Source: Anaplasma platys (lineage in GTDB: Bacteria > Pseudomonadota > Alphaproteobacteria > Rickettsiales > Anaplasmataceae). From it: a stretch of DNA of 11,565 nt. The notes beneath the pieces are model-generated. The model saw nothing but the letters and a program-made list of their open reading frames with translations, had not been told where the DNA came from and did no database searches. Position numbers and translations under genes: made by a program. Numbering within the stretch: the stretch's first letter is position 1; the number at the start of each line of letters is the position of its first letter. Positions 1 through 7,140 of the stretch are shown piece after piece. The stretch lies in NCBI RefSeq assembly GCF_012790675.1, contig NZ_CP046391.1, positions 515,708 to 527,272 of the forward strand, given 5' to 3'.

Positions 1-185
1 GAGCGATGATTTTGTCGACATACAGCTAAGCAAATTCTGCGGGTATATACAGAGAATGTTTAAAGCTTCAGGGCCGTGTGCAACGCAGACAAGATTCGCA
101 TTAGTGCTTTGCAGAAAATGTACCCCCAGCCTCCTTAGAGCAAGAAGGAACCTCGAGTTTCGTCTAGGGCCCTGTTGGAAAATCC
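1..185. other. Left-edge stretch with no convincing gene
   Basis: I see no recognisable gene here. One plus-strand frame is open from base 2 to 280, but its right half runs antisense through the DUF2610 gene and its composition (many Cys, Arg and Leu) looks like a shadow. One minus frame is also open from about 192 down to the left edge, with an ATG at 27 that would start a protein leaving the window; only nine codons are visible, so it cannot be judged. A weak hairpin (TCCTT 132-136 with AAGGA 145-149) and the 8-bp palindrome AGGGCCCT (166-173) lie downstream of the DUF2610 stop but lack a T-tract. Confidence 0.4.
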
Positions 186-458
186 TCAGTGCTCATCGGT
201 ATTGTTTTTTGCGGCAACCTTTAGAGCATATACGCAAAGATCGGCTAGACATATGCCATTTTCTTTTGCGAGCTTGTTAAGTTTTTCCAGGCTGCTTATC
301 ACCCTTTCTGGTAATTGTCCACCACGTTCTTTAGCTAGCCAGGTATTTTGCTGTTGTACTGGATGGGCATCAGGTTTTGGTTCGCCCACATAAACCGCAA
401 ACGGTGACGTTTTACCTCCGAAATCGCAAGGTATGATAAACTTTTTTACGACAGTCAT
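186..458 (-). CDS. DUF2610 domain-containing protein (small Rickettsiales protein)
   Basis: A 90-residue soluble protein with no signal peptide or membrane segment. The N-terminal half (KKFIIPCDFGG at 5-15, then a segment around VYVGEPKPDAHP) and the middle motif WLAKERGG (40-47) match my memory of the DUF2610 family, which I know only from Rickettsiales; the match is from recognition, not a search. The C-terminal half is predicted helical (SLEKLNKLAKENG) and ends with a short VYALKVAAKN segment. The function is unknown. The ATG at 458 is preceded by a good ribosome binding site, GAGGT with a 5-base gap, so the start is secure. It is divergent from the methyltransferase gene, with about 247 bases between them. 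Its length is close to what I expect for the family. No catalytic residues can be proposed. Confidence 0.8.
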   Translation of the reverse strand: MTVVKKFIIPCDFGGKTSPFAVYVGEPKPDAHPVQQQNTWLAKERGGQLPERVISSLEKLNKLAKENGICLADLCVYALKVAAKNNTDEH

Positions 459-463
459 GTATT

Positions 464-468
464 ACCTC
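464..468 (-). promoter_or_regulatory. Ribosome binding site of the DUF2610 gene
   Basis: The minus-strand sequence ATGAGGTAATACATG places GAGGT five bases before the ATG at 458. It is the clearest Shine-Dalgarno sequence among the start sites in this window. Confidence 0.6.
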
Positions 469-570
469 ATAACCTACCAATATCGACGAATCACCTGATG
501 TGCACAAATCTGAGCTTTCGATATCACAAAATCCGCCGTACAGTATGCAGAAATCCACACGAAACGCAAC

Positions 571-595
571 AGCACGCAGGGTAACGCTGCGTGCT
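571..595. repeat. Perfect 9-bp stem-loop between divergent genes
   Basis: AGCACGCAG (571-579) and CTGCGTGCT (587-595) are exact inverted complements around a 7-base loop. It lies about 113 bases upstream of the DUF2610 start and 110 bases upstream of the methyltransferase start. Neither side has a T-tract, so it does not look like an intrinsic terminator. An RNA hairpin in a leader or a dyad operator are both possible. Confidence 0.5.
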
Positions 596-661
596 CCGTG
601 AAACAACGTCTTTTAAATAGAAAAATGTGTACCAAAACTTTTGCAGTACCACTACAACTTT

Positions 662-673
662 CTAACATGTTAG
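662..673. promoter_or_regulatory. 12-bp perfect palindrome upstream of the methyltransferase gene
   Basis: CTAACATGTTAG (662-673) is self-complementary along its full length and lies 33 bases before the ATG at 706. TAATAT (676-681) follows directly and could be a -10 element, although no good -35 sits at the right distance. A TTAA-N7-GTAA pair (687-690 and 698-701) follows, one base away from the TTAA-N7-TTAA box of CtrA. A regulator site is an inference. Confidence 0.3.
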
Positions 674-705
674 GGTAATATATCTGTTAACTAGTCGGTA
701 AAATC

Positions 706-1722
706 ATGAAAGGTTTTATCTTTTCCGAAGGTAATGCCGTACCAATGGACAAGTTCATTGGCGAAGCTCTTTATAACAAGAGCCAAGGATACTATATGAC
801 GCGTGCTGTATTTGGTAGGAGTGGTGACTTTATAACAGCGCCGGAAATCAGCCAGTTGTTTGGTGAGATAGTTGCAGTGTGGTTGTTGCAATACCTTGAG
901 TCTGTAAAAATCTCAGAAAAATTTGCTCTTGTTGAATTAGGGCCTGGTAGGGGAACCATGATGGCTGATATTATGAGAGTCATGGAAAAGTTTCCCGAAT
1001 ATTACAAGCTCATTGAAGTATATCTGGTCGAGGTTAGTCCTCTCTTACGTGCAGCACAGCATAATGTGCTTGCAGAGCATGCAAAAAAGGGCAAGGTTTT
1101 TTGGCACGACAACATATCTGAGCTACCCCATTGTCCTACGATAATAGTAGCAAACGAGTTTTTTGACGCACTTCCGCTTAAGCAATTTGTGCTGGTTAAT
1201 GGAGGGTGGCGAGAAAATTACGTGTGGTGTGGTCCTGAAGGGCTTCGAGTTGTGCAGTTGGAAACGGAACATAATTTAGATTTTGACTCCGATTTGCCAG
1301 ATGGAAGCGTTATTGAAAAATGTAGTGCTGCTGAGGACATGTTATGTGATCTCGAAAACATATTGGTAAGAAACGGTGGTGCGGGTCTGATCATTGATTA
1401 TGGATACGTTGATCCAGTCTATAAGAGTACTATACAGGCGGTCAAAGACCATAGGTTTTGTAGTTTTCTTGATTATGTTGGTGAATGTGATATCTCTGCC
1501 TGCGTTGACTTCAATGCGTTACTGAAAGCACTCAAGAGCATTAAAGGTGAAGTTATAACCCAGCGGGAGTTCTTATATAAATTTGGTATTCGGGAAAGAC
1601 TAGAGCTCCTCGTAAAGAATGCCACAAAAGAGCAAGAAGTTCTGCTTAGACAATCATTCCTGCGCCTTACAGAAAACATGGGCACGCTGTTCAAGGTCTT
1701 GTTATTGCATCACAGTGAGTAA
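706..1722 (+). CDS. MidA/NDUFAF7-family SAM-dependent methyltransferase
   Basis: A 338-residue protein of the MidA family (DUF185, also called Methyltransf_28). The eukaryotic member NDUFAF7 methylates an arginine of a complex I subunit and is needed for complex I assembly; a similar role here is inferred from the family. Visible motifs in order: GYYMTR (28-33), DFITAPEISQLFGE (41-54), the SAM-binding loop ELGPGRG (77-83), a second Rossmann strand with VEVSP (108-112), NEFFDALP (150-157), LIIDYGY (228-234) and DISACVDF (262-269). The length is normal for a lean alphaproteobacterial member. The ATG at 706 is preferred to the in-frame ATG at 745 because residues 1-13 match the conserved family N-terminus before the first helix. 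The ribosome binding site is weak. The stop is followed 141 bases later by dnaG on the same strand. Confidence 0.88.
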   Translation: MKGFIFSEGNAVPMDKFIGEALYNKSQGYYMTRAVFGRSGDFITAPEISQLFGEIVAVWLLQYLESVKISEKFALVELGPGRGTMMADIMRVMEKFPEYYKLIEVYLVEVSPLLRAAQHNVLAEHAKKGKVFWHDNISELPHCPTIIVANEFFDALPLKQFVLVNGGWRENYVWCGPEGLRVVQLETEHNLDFDSDLPDGSVIEKCSAAEDMLCDLENILVRNGGAGLIIDYGYVDPVYKSTIQAVKDHRFCSFLDYVGECDISACVDFNALLKALKSIKGEVITQREFLYKFGIRERLELLVKNATKEQEVLLRQSFLRLTENMGTLFKVLLLHHSE

Positions 1723-1771
1723 TGGAGATTTTTTCCACGGGCATTACGGTACAGTGGCCAAGGCGTTTGCA

Positions 1772-1782
1772 GGTGCTGCACC
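1772..1782. promoter_or_regulatory. 11-base dyad just upstream of the dnaG promoter
   Basis: GGTGC (1772-1776), one central T, and GCACC (1778-1782) form a perfect odd-centred palindrome. It lies 33 bases upstream of the -10 hexamer at 1816-1821, at or just above the -35 region, a usual place for a regulator. It could also fold as a very tight hairpin. Binding by any protein is an inference. Confidence 0.3.
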
Positions 1783-1812
1783 ACTAATTTGTGTAAGTAA
1801 ACTTTCTGATGT

Positions 1813-1821
1813 TGGTATAAT
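1813..1821 (+). promoter_or_regulatory. Extended -10 promoter of dnaG
   Basis: TGG followed by TATAAT (TGn at 1813-1815, consensus -10 at 1816-1821) forms an extended -10 element. The best -35 match is poor (TTGTGT with a 21-base spacer), which is tolerated for extended -10 promoters. Transcription would start near 1828, giving a leader of about 35 bases before the ATG at 1863. This suggests that dnaG can be transcribed independently of the methyltransferase gene. Confidence 0.55.
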
Positions 1822-1862
1822 ACGATGCACCTGTTGTTTTGGTCAGGTTTTGTGGGTTTGTC

Positions 1863-3683
1863 ATGCAAGGTAACAATGCTGTTACAGATAATATAACGCT
1901 TATCCGAAGCAAAGTCAGGCTCATCGACATTGTTTCAGAAAAGATAAAGCTAACCAAACGTGGTGGTAGCCATTATGTTGGGCTGTGTCCATTTCACTCA
2001 GAGAAAACACCGTCCTTTAGCGTAAACTGCGACAACAACTTGTTTTACTGTTTCGGATGTGGAGCGACCGGAGATGTTATCCAATTTGTTTCAGACACCG
2101 AGGGTTTAGATTTTAAACAGGCAATGGTCTCCCTTGCAGAGAGATACGGGGTAGAACTGATTGTAAGCAAAAGCGATGAAGAGGCACCAGACTCTTTATG
2201 TAATATCATGGAAAAGGCAACTATCTGGCTATCTGGCAGGTTGCAGGAATCAGAGGTTGCCCTCAAATACATGCGCAGTCGGGGAATTACCGAAGCTACT
2301 ATAAAGCGGTTTCGTGTAGGTTATGTACCCAGTGCCGGCATTAAGACATATCTATTGTCCATTGGAATTAGCGTTGAAAGGATGCGTGATGTGGGCTTAC
2401 TCAGCAAGGGAGGGCAAGACTGCCTTTATAATAGGATAGTTTTTCCAATTTGTAACTCAATAGGAAAAGTGATTTCTCTGGGGGGAAGGTCGCTAAGCCC
2501 TGAACATACCCCCAAGTATCTAAACTCAGCTGAGAATGCACTGTTCAAGAAACGCGAGAGCATGTATGGCTTCCATTTAGCCTTTGGTAATGCAAAAAAA
2601 CTGGGAAAGATGGTAGTGGTGGAGGGGTACATTGATGTACTCATCCTGAGCCAAATGGGGGTTCACAACGCGGTGGGTCTGTTAGGTACGGCCATGACCG
2701 AATATCATTTGAAGAGTATATGGGCTATTGTACCGGAAATAATCGTGTGGATGGATGGTGACTATGCGGGCTTGAAGGCTGCAGTAAAAATAGCTAATCT
2801 AGCCATGGGGATCATGCAGTTTGGTCAAAGCGTCAGGTTTATTTCAGGAATAACGGGGAAAGATCCGTATGATGTGTGCATGGAGAAGGGTGCAGATGCC
2901 GTACGTTCTATAATTGATAACGCAAAGTTGCTTTCAGAATTCATATGGGAGTATGAGCTATCAAACAGCGGTATGGGTACCAAGATAGTGCCTGAAAAGT
3001 GCATGATGCTAGAAAATAAGCTGAAAGAGTACGTTGCCAAAATCCAGGATCATAGAGTCTCAAAGTATTATAGGAATTTCTTCTACCAACAAGTAAGGGA
3101 ACTGCAGAGGGATAGAAGAAAGGGAACATGGCTTTCTGTGTCTGGTAGTACCAGGTTCCTAAATAACGGATCGGCGACCGATAGAATGAGAAATGTATCG
3201 CTAAAGGTTTGTGCCGAGGATAGCTACCAAACGCGTGTTATATGTACTATAGCAGAGTGTCCGCAACTTTTGGATGATGCGTCTGTTTTTGAGCAATTTG
3301 CCGACATGGACTTCAATAGCCATGATAGAAGAATTCTGCAGCAACAAATTGTTGACATAAAAGGGGCGGACAGTATACCTTCAAAACAAGATCTTATACA
3401 AAAGCTGCGCGCCAGGGGAGGGAGTTTGGAGAAGACCCTTCAGGGGCTGCTTGGTGCTAGTGCAAGCATGGGGTTCTCGCTGTCATCTCTTGGGCTGACC
3501 GGAGAGGCGTTGGAAAAGCTGGCCCGGCAGGAGTGGGAAAAGCTGATGCTTTTCAAACAGCTTGCTGTTATTCATGAACAGATAGTGAGGTTGAAGCTTG
3601 AAGGAAGGGATGAAATAGCCAACAAGCTTTCTGAACACGCCAGGGAGATAGATGATAAACTGCGGGGATCTTGGTTATGCTAG
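1863..3683 (+). CDS. dnaG: DNA primase DnaG
   Basis: Primase that makes RNA primers at the replication fork and works with the DnaB helicase. The 606-residue protein has the full bacterial layout. The N-terminal CHC2 zinc finger has ligands C42, H45, C63 and C66, within motifs GLCPFHSEKTPSF and FYCFGCGATGD. The catalytic core has the RNA-polymerase basic part with LGGRSL and KYLNSAE, then a TOPRIM fold with E254 in VVVEGYID and the metal-binding D298 and D300 in WMDGDYAG. A helical C-terminal helicase-interaction domain covers roughly residues 430-606. I prefer the ATG at 1863 to an in-frame TTG at 1839, because the TTG lies only about 11 bases from the predicted transcription start and adds eight unconserved residues. 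The length is typical. The gene converges on rpoD rather than preceding it co-directionally. Confidence 0.96.
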   Translation: MQGNNAVTDNITLIRSKVRLIDIVSEKIKLTKRGGSHYVGLCPFHSEKTPSFSVNCDNNLFYCFGCGATGDVIQFVSDTEGLDFKQAMVSLAERYGVELIVSKSDEEAPDSLCNIMEKATIWLSGRLQESEVALKYMRSRGITEATIKRFRVGYVPSAGIKTYLLSIGISVERMRDVGLLSKGGQDCLYNRIVFPICNSIGKVISLGGRSLSPEHTPKYLNSAENALFKKRESMYGFHLAFGNAKKLGKMVVVEGYIDVLILSQMGVHNAVGLLGTAMTEYHLKSIWAIVPEIIVWMDGDYAGLKAAVKIANLAMGIMQFGQSVRFISGITGKDPYDVCMEKGADAVRSIIDNAKLLSEFIWEYELSNSGMGTKIVPEKCMMLENKLKEYVAKIQDHRVSKYYRNFFYQQVRELQRDRRKGTWLSVSGSTRFLNNGSATDRMRNVSLKVCAEDSYQTRVICTIAECPQLLDDASVFEQFADMDFNSHDRRILQQQIVDIKGADSIPSKQDLIQKLRARGGSLEKTLQGLLGASASMGFSLSSLGLTGEALEKLARQEWEKLMLFKQLAVIHEQIVRLKLEGRDEIANKLSEHAREIDDKLRGSWLC

Positions 3684-3915
3684 CACATGTGGGTAAGCCC
3701 ATTGGGGCGTATATGTGTTGGCCATGTTATGTTTTTAATCCGTGCCCGCCGGGTTGAAAACGCGTTGTGAAGCTTGTGGGTCTATTAAATGGGAAAGTTG
3801 TGCAACGCAACATAGCTCCACTGTCATCTGACGCGGATGTCTGGTGCAACAGCCTCTTTTGGCGCCAACTCAAGCGTAATTCTTTGACCATGACGTATAC
3901 AAGCGCCACTATGGC

Positions 3916-3939
3916 AAAAAAAACTCTACCAACACAGAG
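3916..3939 (-). terminator. Possible intrinsic terminator downstream of rpoD (distal)
   Basis: On the minus strand CTCT (3939-3936), an 8-base loop and AGAG (3927-3924) are followed at once by eight T (3923-3916). The stem is only 4 bp, or 5 with a G-U pair, so it is weak, but the T-tract is long and directly abutting. It lies about 84 bases past the rpoD stop. Confidence 0.35.
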
Positions 3940-3981
3940 CAATCCTCGCGTGCAAGCATCGAAAACTAGCTCGCGAGAGTC

Positions 3982-4015
3982 AAAAAAGACAGTTGCAATC
4001 ACGAAAGTCGCAAAC
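3982..4015 (-). terminator. Possible intrinsic terminator just after rpoD (proximal)
   Basis: On the minus strand GTTTGC (4015-4010) can pair with GCAAC (3996-3992) with one bulged base. The 13-base loop is followed, after TGTC, by six T (3987-3982). It begins 8 bases past the rpoD stop. The stem is marginal. With the distal candidate it may form a two-step end for rpoD transcripts. Confidence 0.35.
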
Positions 4016-4022
4016 GACCAAC

Positions 4023-5885
4023 TTAGAAGAACCCACGCAGCTTTCTTGCACGACTAGGATGTCGCAACTTCCTGAGAGCCTTAGCCTCAATTTGCCTGAT
4101 TCTCTCTCTAGTCACGTTGAACAATCTACCAACCTCTTCTAAGGTATGATCCTTGCCACTTTTTCCGATGCCAAAGCGCATGCGCAGAATTCTTTCCTCT
4201 TTGGGGGTAAGTGTTGACAACACTTTTGTAGTTATCTCTCGTAAATCTGCCAACACCGCAGCATTTTCAGGCTTCACGGCGCGCTTGTCTTCAATGCAAT
4301 CACCAAAAGTACTACTGTCATCATCTCCTATGGGACTTTCTAGACTCACGGGATCTTTGACGATCTTCATAACTTTGCGAATCTTCTCAACATTTATGTT
4401 AAGCCTTGCAGACAATTCCTCCAAAGTGGGTTCCCTTCCTATTTCATGAAGCATCTGGCGCAACGTACGGTTTATCTTATTGACCGTCTCGATCATGTGT
4501 ACAGGTATGCGAATAGTCCTCGCCTGGTCGGCTATTGCCCGCGTTATTGCCTGTCTTACCCACCACGTAGCGTAGGTAGAAAACTTGTATCCTCGCTTGT
4601 AATCAAACTTATCTACCGCCTTCATCAGCCCTATGTTTCCTTCCTGGACCAGATCTAGAAACTGCAGTCCGCGATTTGAATACTTCTTTGCGATCGAAAC
4701 TACAAGGCGCAAGTTTGCCTTGATCATCTCCTGCTTAGCTTTATTGGCAGTACGTTCGTGTTTTTGAATCTTCGCCACCAAGGCCTTGAAATCCCCTGGA
4801 CAATCCTCGCCGGACAGCATTCTCACCCTGTTTTGCATCCCCAACAGGGTTTCTCTCTCCTTCTCTAAGAGATTCTTTCCCTCAGGAGAAGTATTCAAGT
4901 TCTCTTCAATGGTATTGCTGTTATAGGCATCGAGAAAGCTCTTTCGATCGACCCCATAGCTCTCAACCAGAGACAGCAGGGATGACTCTTCAGCAGCTAT
5001 CGACTTGCTCAAGTTATAAATCTGCTGAGTTACGGACATCACAGCCGAATCGCTAAGCTTCATCTGAGATACCATCTCCCAGATGTTCTCGTGTAGCTCA
5101 TTGTAGGCAACTTCGTCGTAGTCTCCCCCATCGCGCCGTTTCTTTTTCATTTCTAAAATTTTCTCCGCTGCTTCAATGGTGGAGTCAAGAATTGAAATTA
5201 CTTTAGGCAACAGAGCGCTTTCCATCTCCAAGATAGAAGCATTGCCCAGCGATGACTCTTCACTATCCTCATCGCTTTCATCGCCGTCAAGGTCAGCATC
5301 ACGGCCTTCATCAGCAGCGGGAGCAAGACTATCTTCTCTCTCCTCATCACCAAATTCCCCATCTTCCCCGAATTCTTGTTGCGGATTGCTCCCTCTATAA
5401 TTAGCATCTAAGTCTATAATATCCCGCAACATTACCTGCTGATTGACTAGGTCATCACGCCATGACATAAAAGTGCGTAGCACCAGAGGAGCCTCTACCA
5501 TGCACCGTAGCATATTTACTTTCTCTGACTTTATTCTCTTAGCGATCTCAATCTCGCCGGCACGCGATAAAAGCTCTACAGAGCTCATTTCACATAAATA
5601 CATGCGAATAGGGTCATCTGTTTGTCCGAAATCCCATGACTTCAAGCTGGCTTCGTCCTCATCGTCTTTTGCAGCACTTTCTTCTGCTGCTACGTCAGCT
5701 TCATCTTCGTCGCTTTGCTCCAAAACACTAATACCAGAGTCGTGAAGCATGGATATAGTTTCATCAATGCCCTCAGAAGTAACAACCTCGTCATCTGACA
5801 GAGCATCGTTAACATCGTCAAATGTGACTATTCCTCCTTGCTTTATACCTTTTGTTATCAGACTTCTAACAAGCTCTTTATCCAT
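4023..5885 (-). CDS. rpoD: RNA polymerase primary sigma factor RpoD (sigma-70)
   Basis: The 620-residue housekeeping sigma factor directs core RNA polymerase to promoters. Domains in order: region 1.1 (about 4-55); region 1.2 with [22 protein letters not shown] (about 90-112); a large non-conserved region (about 130-375) with an acidic Asp/Glu/Ser-rich segment near 172-212; region 2 with [38 protein letters not shown] and the -10-reading [13 protein letters not shown]; region 3 with [12 protein letters not shown]; and region 4 with [30 protein letters not shown], the helix-turn-helix that reads -35. The length fits alphaproteobacterial RpoD. The ATG at 5885 is preferred to the adjacent in-frame TTG at 5888. 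The ribosome binding site is modest (GGGA about 10 bases upstream). dusB lies 217 bases upstream on the same strand, leaving room for a separate rpoD promoter, which I could not place with confidence. Confidence 0.97.
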   Translation of the reverse strand: MDKELVRSLITKGIKQGGIVTFDDVNDALSDDEVVTSEGIDETISMLHDSGISVLEQSDEDEADVAAEESAAKDDEDEASLKSWDFGQTDDPIRMYLCEMSSVELLSRAGEIEIAKRIKSEKVNMLRCMVEAPLVLRTFMSWRDDLVNQQVMLRDIIDLDANYRGSNPQQEFGEDGEFGDEEREDSLAPAADEGRDADLDGDESDEDSEESSLGNASILEMESALLPKVISILDSTIEAAEKILEMKKKRRDGGDYDEVAYNELHENIWEMVSQMKLSDSAVMSVTQQIYNLSKSIAAEESSLLSLVESYGVDRKSFLDAYNSNTIEENLNTSPEGKNLLEKERETLLGMQNRVRMLSGEDCPGDFKALVAKIQKHERTANKAKQEMIKANLRLVVSIAKKYSNRGLQFLDLVQEGNIGLMKAVDKFDYKRGYKFSTYATWWVRQAITRAIADQARTIRIPVHMIETVNKINRTLRQMLHEIGREPTLEELSARLNINVEKIRKVMKIVKDPVSLESPIGDDDSSTFGDCIEDKRAVKPENAAVLADLREITTKVLSTLTPKEERILRMRFGIGKSGKDHTLEEVGRLFNVTRERIRQIEAKALRKLRHPSRARKLRGFF

Positions 5886-5998
5886 CAATTGATCCCATAA
5901 GGAAAAAACAAAAACAGCTCAAACCGAAGCGCCACGGCTACTTCACACCCCAGAAACGCCATAGCACCAAACTACAACAACATAACGCAACCCTCAAG

Positions 5999-6016
5999 GA
6001 CGTCACAAGACGTCAC
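5999..6016. repeat. Direct repeat of GACGTCAC with a 10-bp period in the rpoD upstream region
   Basis: GACGTCAC occurs at 5999-6006 and again at 6009-6016, separated by AA. The period is exactly 10 bp, so the two copies face the same side of the helix. Each copy contains the palindrome GACGTC. It lies about 115-130 bases upstream of the rpoD start, where an operator would be plausible. Confidence 0.45.
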
Positions 6017-6087
6017 CCGTTAGCAGCGGCAACCAGGCAGGTACTCCTCCTAACATATATTAAGGAAAGTGTCCAATAATTTGCGTC

Positions 6088-6119
6088 TTTTTACCCCTAG
6101 AGCTAGTGGGGAGTAAAAA
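6088..6119. repeat. Hairpin spanning the dusB stop codon
   Basis: TTTTTACCCC (6088-6097) pairs with GGGG then TAAAAA (6108-6111 and 6114-6119), with an AG bulge and a 10-base loop. The dusB stop (6103-6105) lies in the loop. On the minus strand no T-tract follows the stem, since the T run precedes it and pairs with the A run. It may protect the 3' end or weakly terminate dusB transcripts, but it is not a canonical intrinsic terminator. Confidence 0.4.
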
Positions 6120-7050
6120 ATTCCGTTAGTCTTTTTCTAACCTCACTATGATCACTTAGCATATTCATCTGTGCTCTAAACATAGACGAATCTTTATGTG
6201 AACTGCTGTACCAGCCTATGTGCTTTCTGAATATTTTTACACCTAGACTCTCACCATAGTGCTCTATTGACGAGTCATAGTGCTCCAATATTATCTGGAG
6301 TTTTTCACTTTGTGACGGATCTGGCAATTCTTCTCGAGTTTTCAAAAACTGTAACGCCTGCTTTATGATCCATGGTTTGCCGTAGGCACCCCTGCCTATC
6401 ATCACTCCGTCGGCGCCTGATTCTTCTAAAGCAGCTACTATATCTCGTGACGTCTTTATGTCGCCATTGACAATTACTGGTATTTTTACACTATCTTTTA
6501 CTTCTTTGACAAACTTCCAGTTTACGGTTCCAGTGAACATCTGATTGCGCGTTCTGCCATGAACTGTGATCATCTGTATTCCTACGTTTTCAGCAATCTT
6601 TGCCAATCGAGGCGCATTTAGGTTGTTGTTATCCCACCCCATTCTCATCTTTACTGTGACAGGTATTTTTACAGCTTTCACTACATTTTCCATTATCCGT
6701 GCTGCATTATCTTCATCCTTCATCAGCGCAGATCCAGCATAACCATCAACCACCTTTCTTGCAGGGCAACCAAAGTTCAAATCGATAAACTTTGCTCCCA
6801 AATCTTCATTCAGCTTTGCCGCCTCTGCCATAATTTCTGGCGTGCATCCCGCAAGTTGCACAGAAGTGTCGCCGCAGACCGAGCATTTTTGCAGGCTTTG
6901 GCGGGTTTTCAAAATCATCGCCCTGCTGGCAATCATCTCTGAAACTAGCAACCCTGCTCCCAGCTTTCTGACTAATGAGCGAAACGGCAGGTCGCTAACT
7001 CCAGACATCGGAGCCAATATTACCGGATACTCTGATATGAATTGCCTCAC
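6103..7050 (-). CDS. dusB: tRNA-dihydrouridine synthase (DusB/NifR3 family)
   Basis: An FMN- and NADPH-dependent enzyme that reduces uridine to dihydrouridine in tRNA, most often at D-loop position 17 for DusB. The 315-residue protein shows the TIM-barrel family motifs: ILAPMSGVSDLPFR (11-24) at the FMN site, VQLAG (64-68), DLNFGCPARKV (90-100) with catalytic C95, GSALM (106-110), VKMRMGWD (133-140), VHGRTRNQ (163-170), VNGDI (194-198) and VMIGRGAYGKPW (216-227) for FMN phosphate binding. A C-terminal helical tRNA-binding domain follows, with FRKHIGWY. The length is typical. The start is a GTG at 7050 with GAAG a few bases upstream; no ATG is available before the conserved segment, and an in-frame TAG lies just upstream. 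Assignment to DusB within the Dus family rests on the NifR3-like motifs and is fairly sure. Confidence 0.93.
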   Translation of the reverse strand: MRQFISEYPVILAPMSGVSDLPFRSLVRKLGAGLLVSEMIASRAMILKTRQSLQKCSVCGDTSVQLAGCTPEIMAEAAKLNEDLGAKFIDLNFGCPARKVVDGYAGSALMKDEDNAARIMENVVKAVKIPVTVKMRMGWDNNNLNAPRLAKIAENVGIQMITVHGRTRNQMFTGTVNWKFVKEVKDSVKIPVIVNGDIKTSRDIVAALEESGADGVMIGRGAYGKPWIIKQALQFLKTREELPDPSQSEKLQIILEHYDSSIEHYGESLGVKIFRKHIGWYSSSHKDSSMFRAQMNMLSDHSEVRKRLTEFFTPH

Positions 7051-7069
7051 AGCTTCAATACACTACACG

Positions 7070-7105
7070 TACGGGCAGTAATGATAAGTCGCAATTCTGC
7101 CCGTA
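7070..7105. repeat. 9-bp inverted repeat in the dusB-ispE divergent region
   Basis: TACGGGCAG (7070-7078) and CTGCCCGTA (7097-7105) are exact inverted complements separated by 18 bases. The near arm ends 20 bases upstream of the dusB GTG. As DNA the arm centres are 27 bp apart, so a dimeric or looping regulator could bind. As RNA it would form a leader hairpin close to the dusB ribosome binding site. No T-tract follows on either strand. Confidence 0.5.
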
Positions 7106-7140
7106 GCAACAGTAATTAGCCGACTCAGAAATATGTACAA

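Larger units (their letters stand above)
3684..4022. other. Convergent gap between dnaG and rpoD
   Basis: These 339 bases separate the two convergent stops. Two overlapping open frames exist on opposite strands. The plus frame runs 3767-4057 (GTG start, in-frame ATGs at 3890 and 3911) and gives a Lys/Ser/Thr-rich protein that overlaps the rpoD 3' end. The minus frame runs 4002-3727 (GTG start) and has one hydrophobic stretch. Neither has a ribosome binding site or any family resemblance, and the A-rich codons of the plus frame coincide with T-tracts of rpoD terminator candidates. I treat both as probable noise. A small inverted pair, TGGG and CCCA with four bases between, follows the dnaG stop but lacks a T-tract. 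Confidence 0.5.

Noticed and set aside
2..280. Plus-strand open frame from the left edge
   Set aside because: It runs antisense through the well-supported DUF2610 gene, has no ribosome binding site and no recognisable motif.
5176..5745. Long Ser-rich plus-strand frames inside rpoD
   Set aside because: They are the complement of the Asp/Glu-rich codons of RpoD, which yields Ser/Leu-rich shadows.
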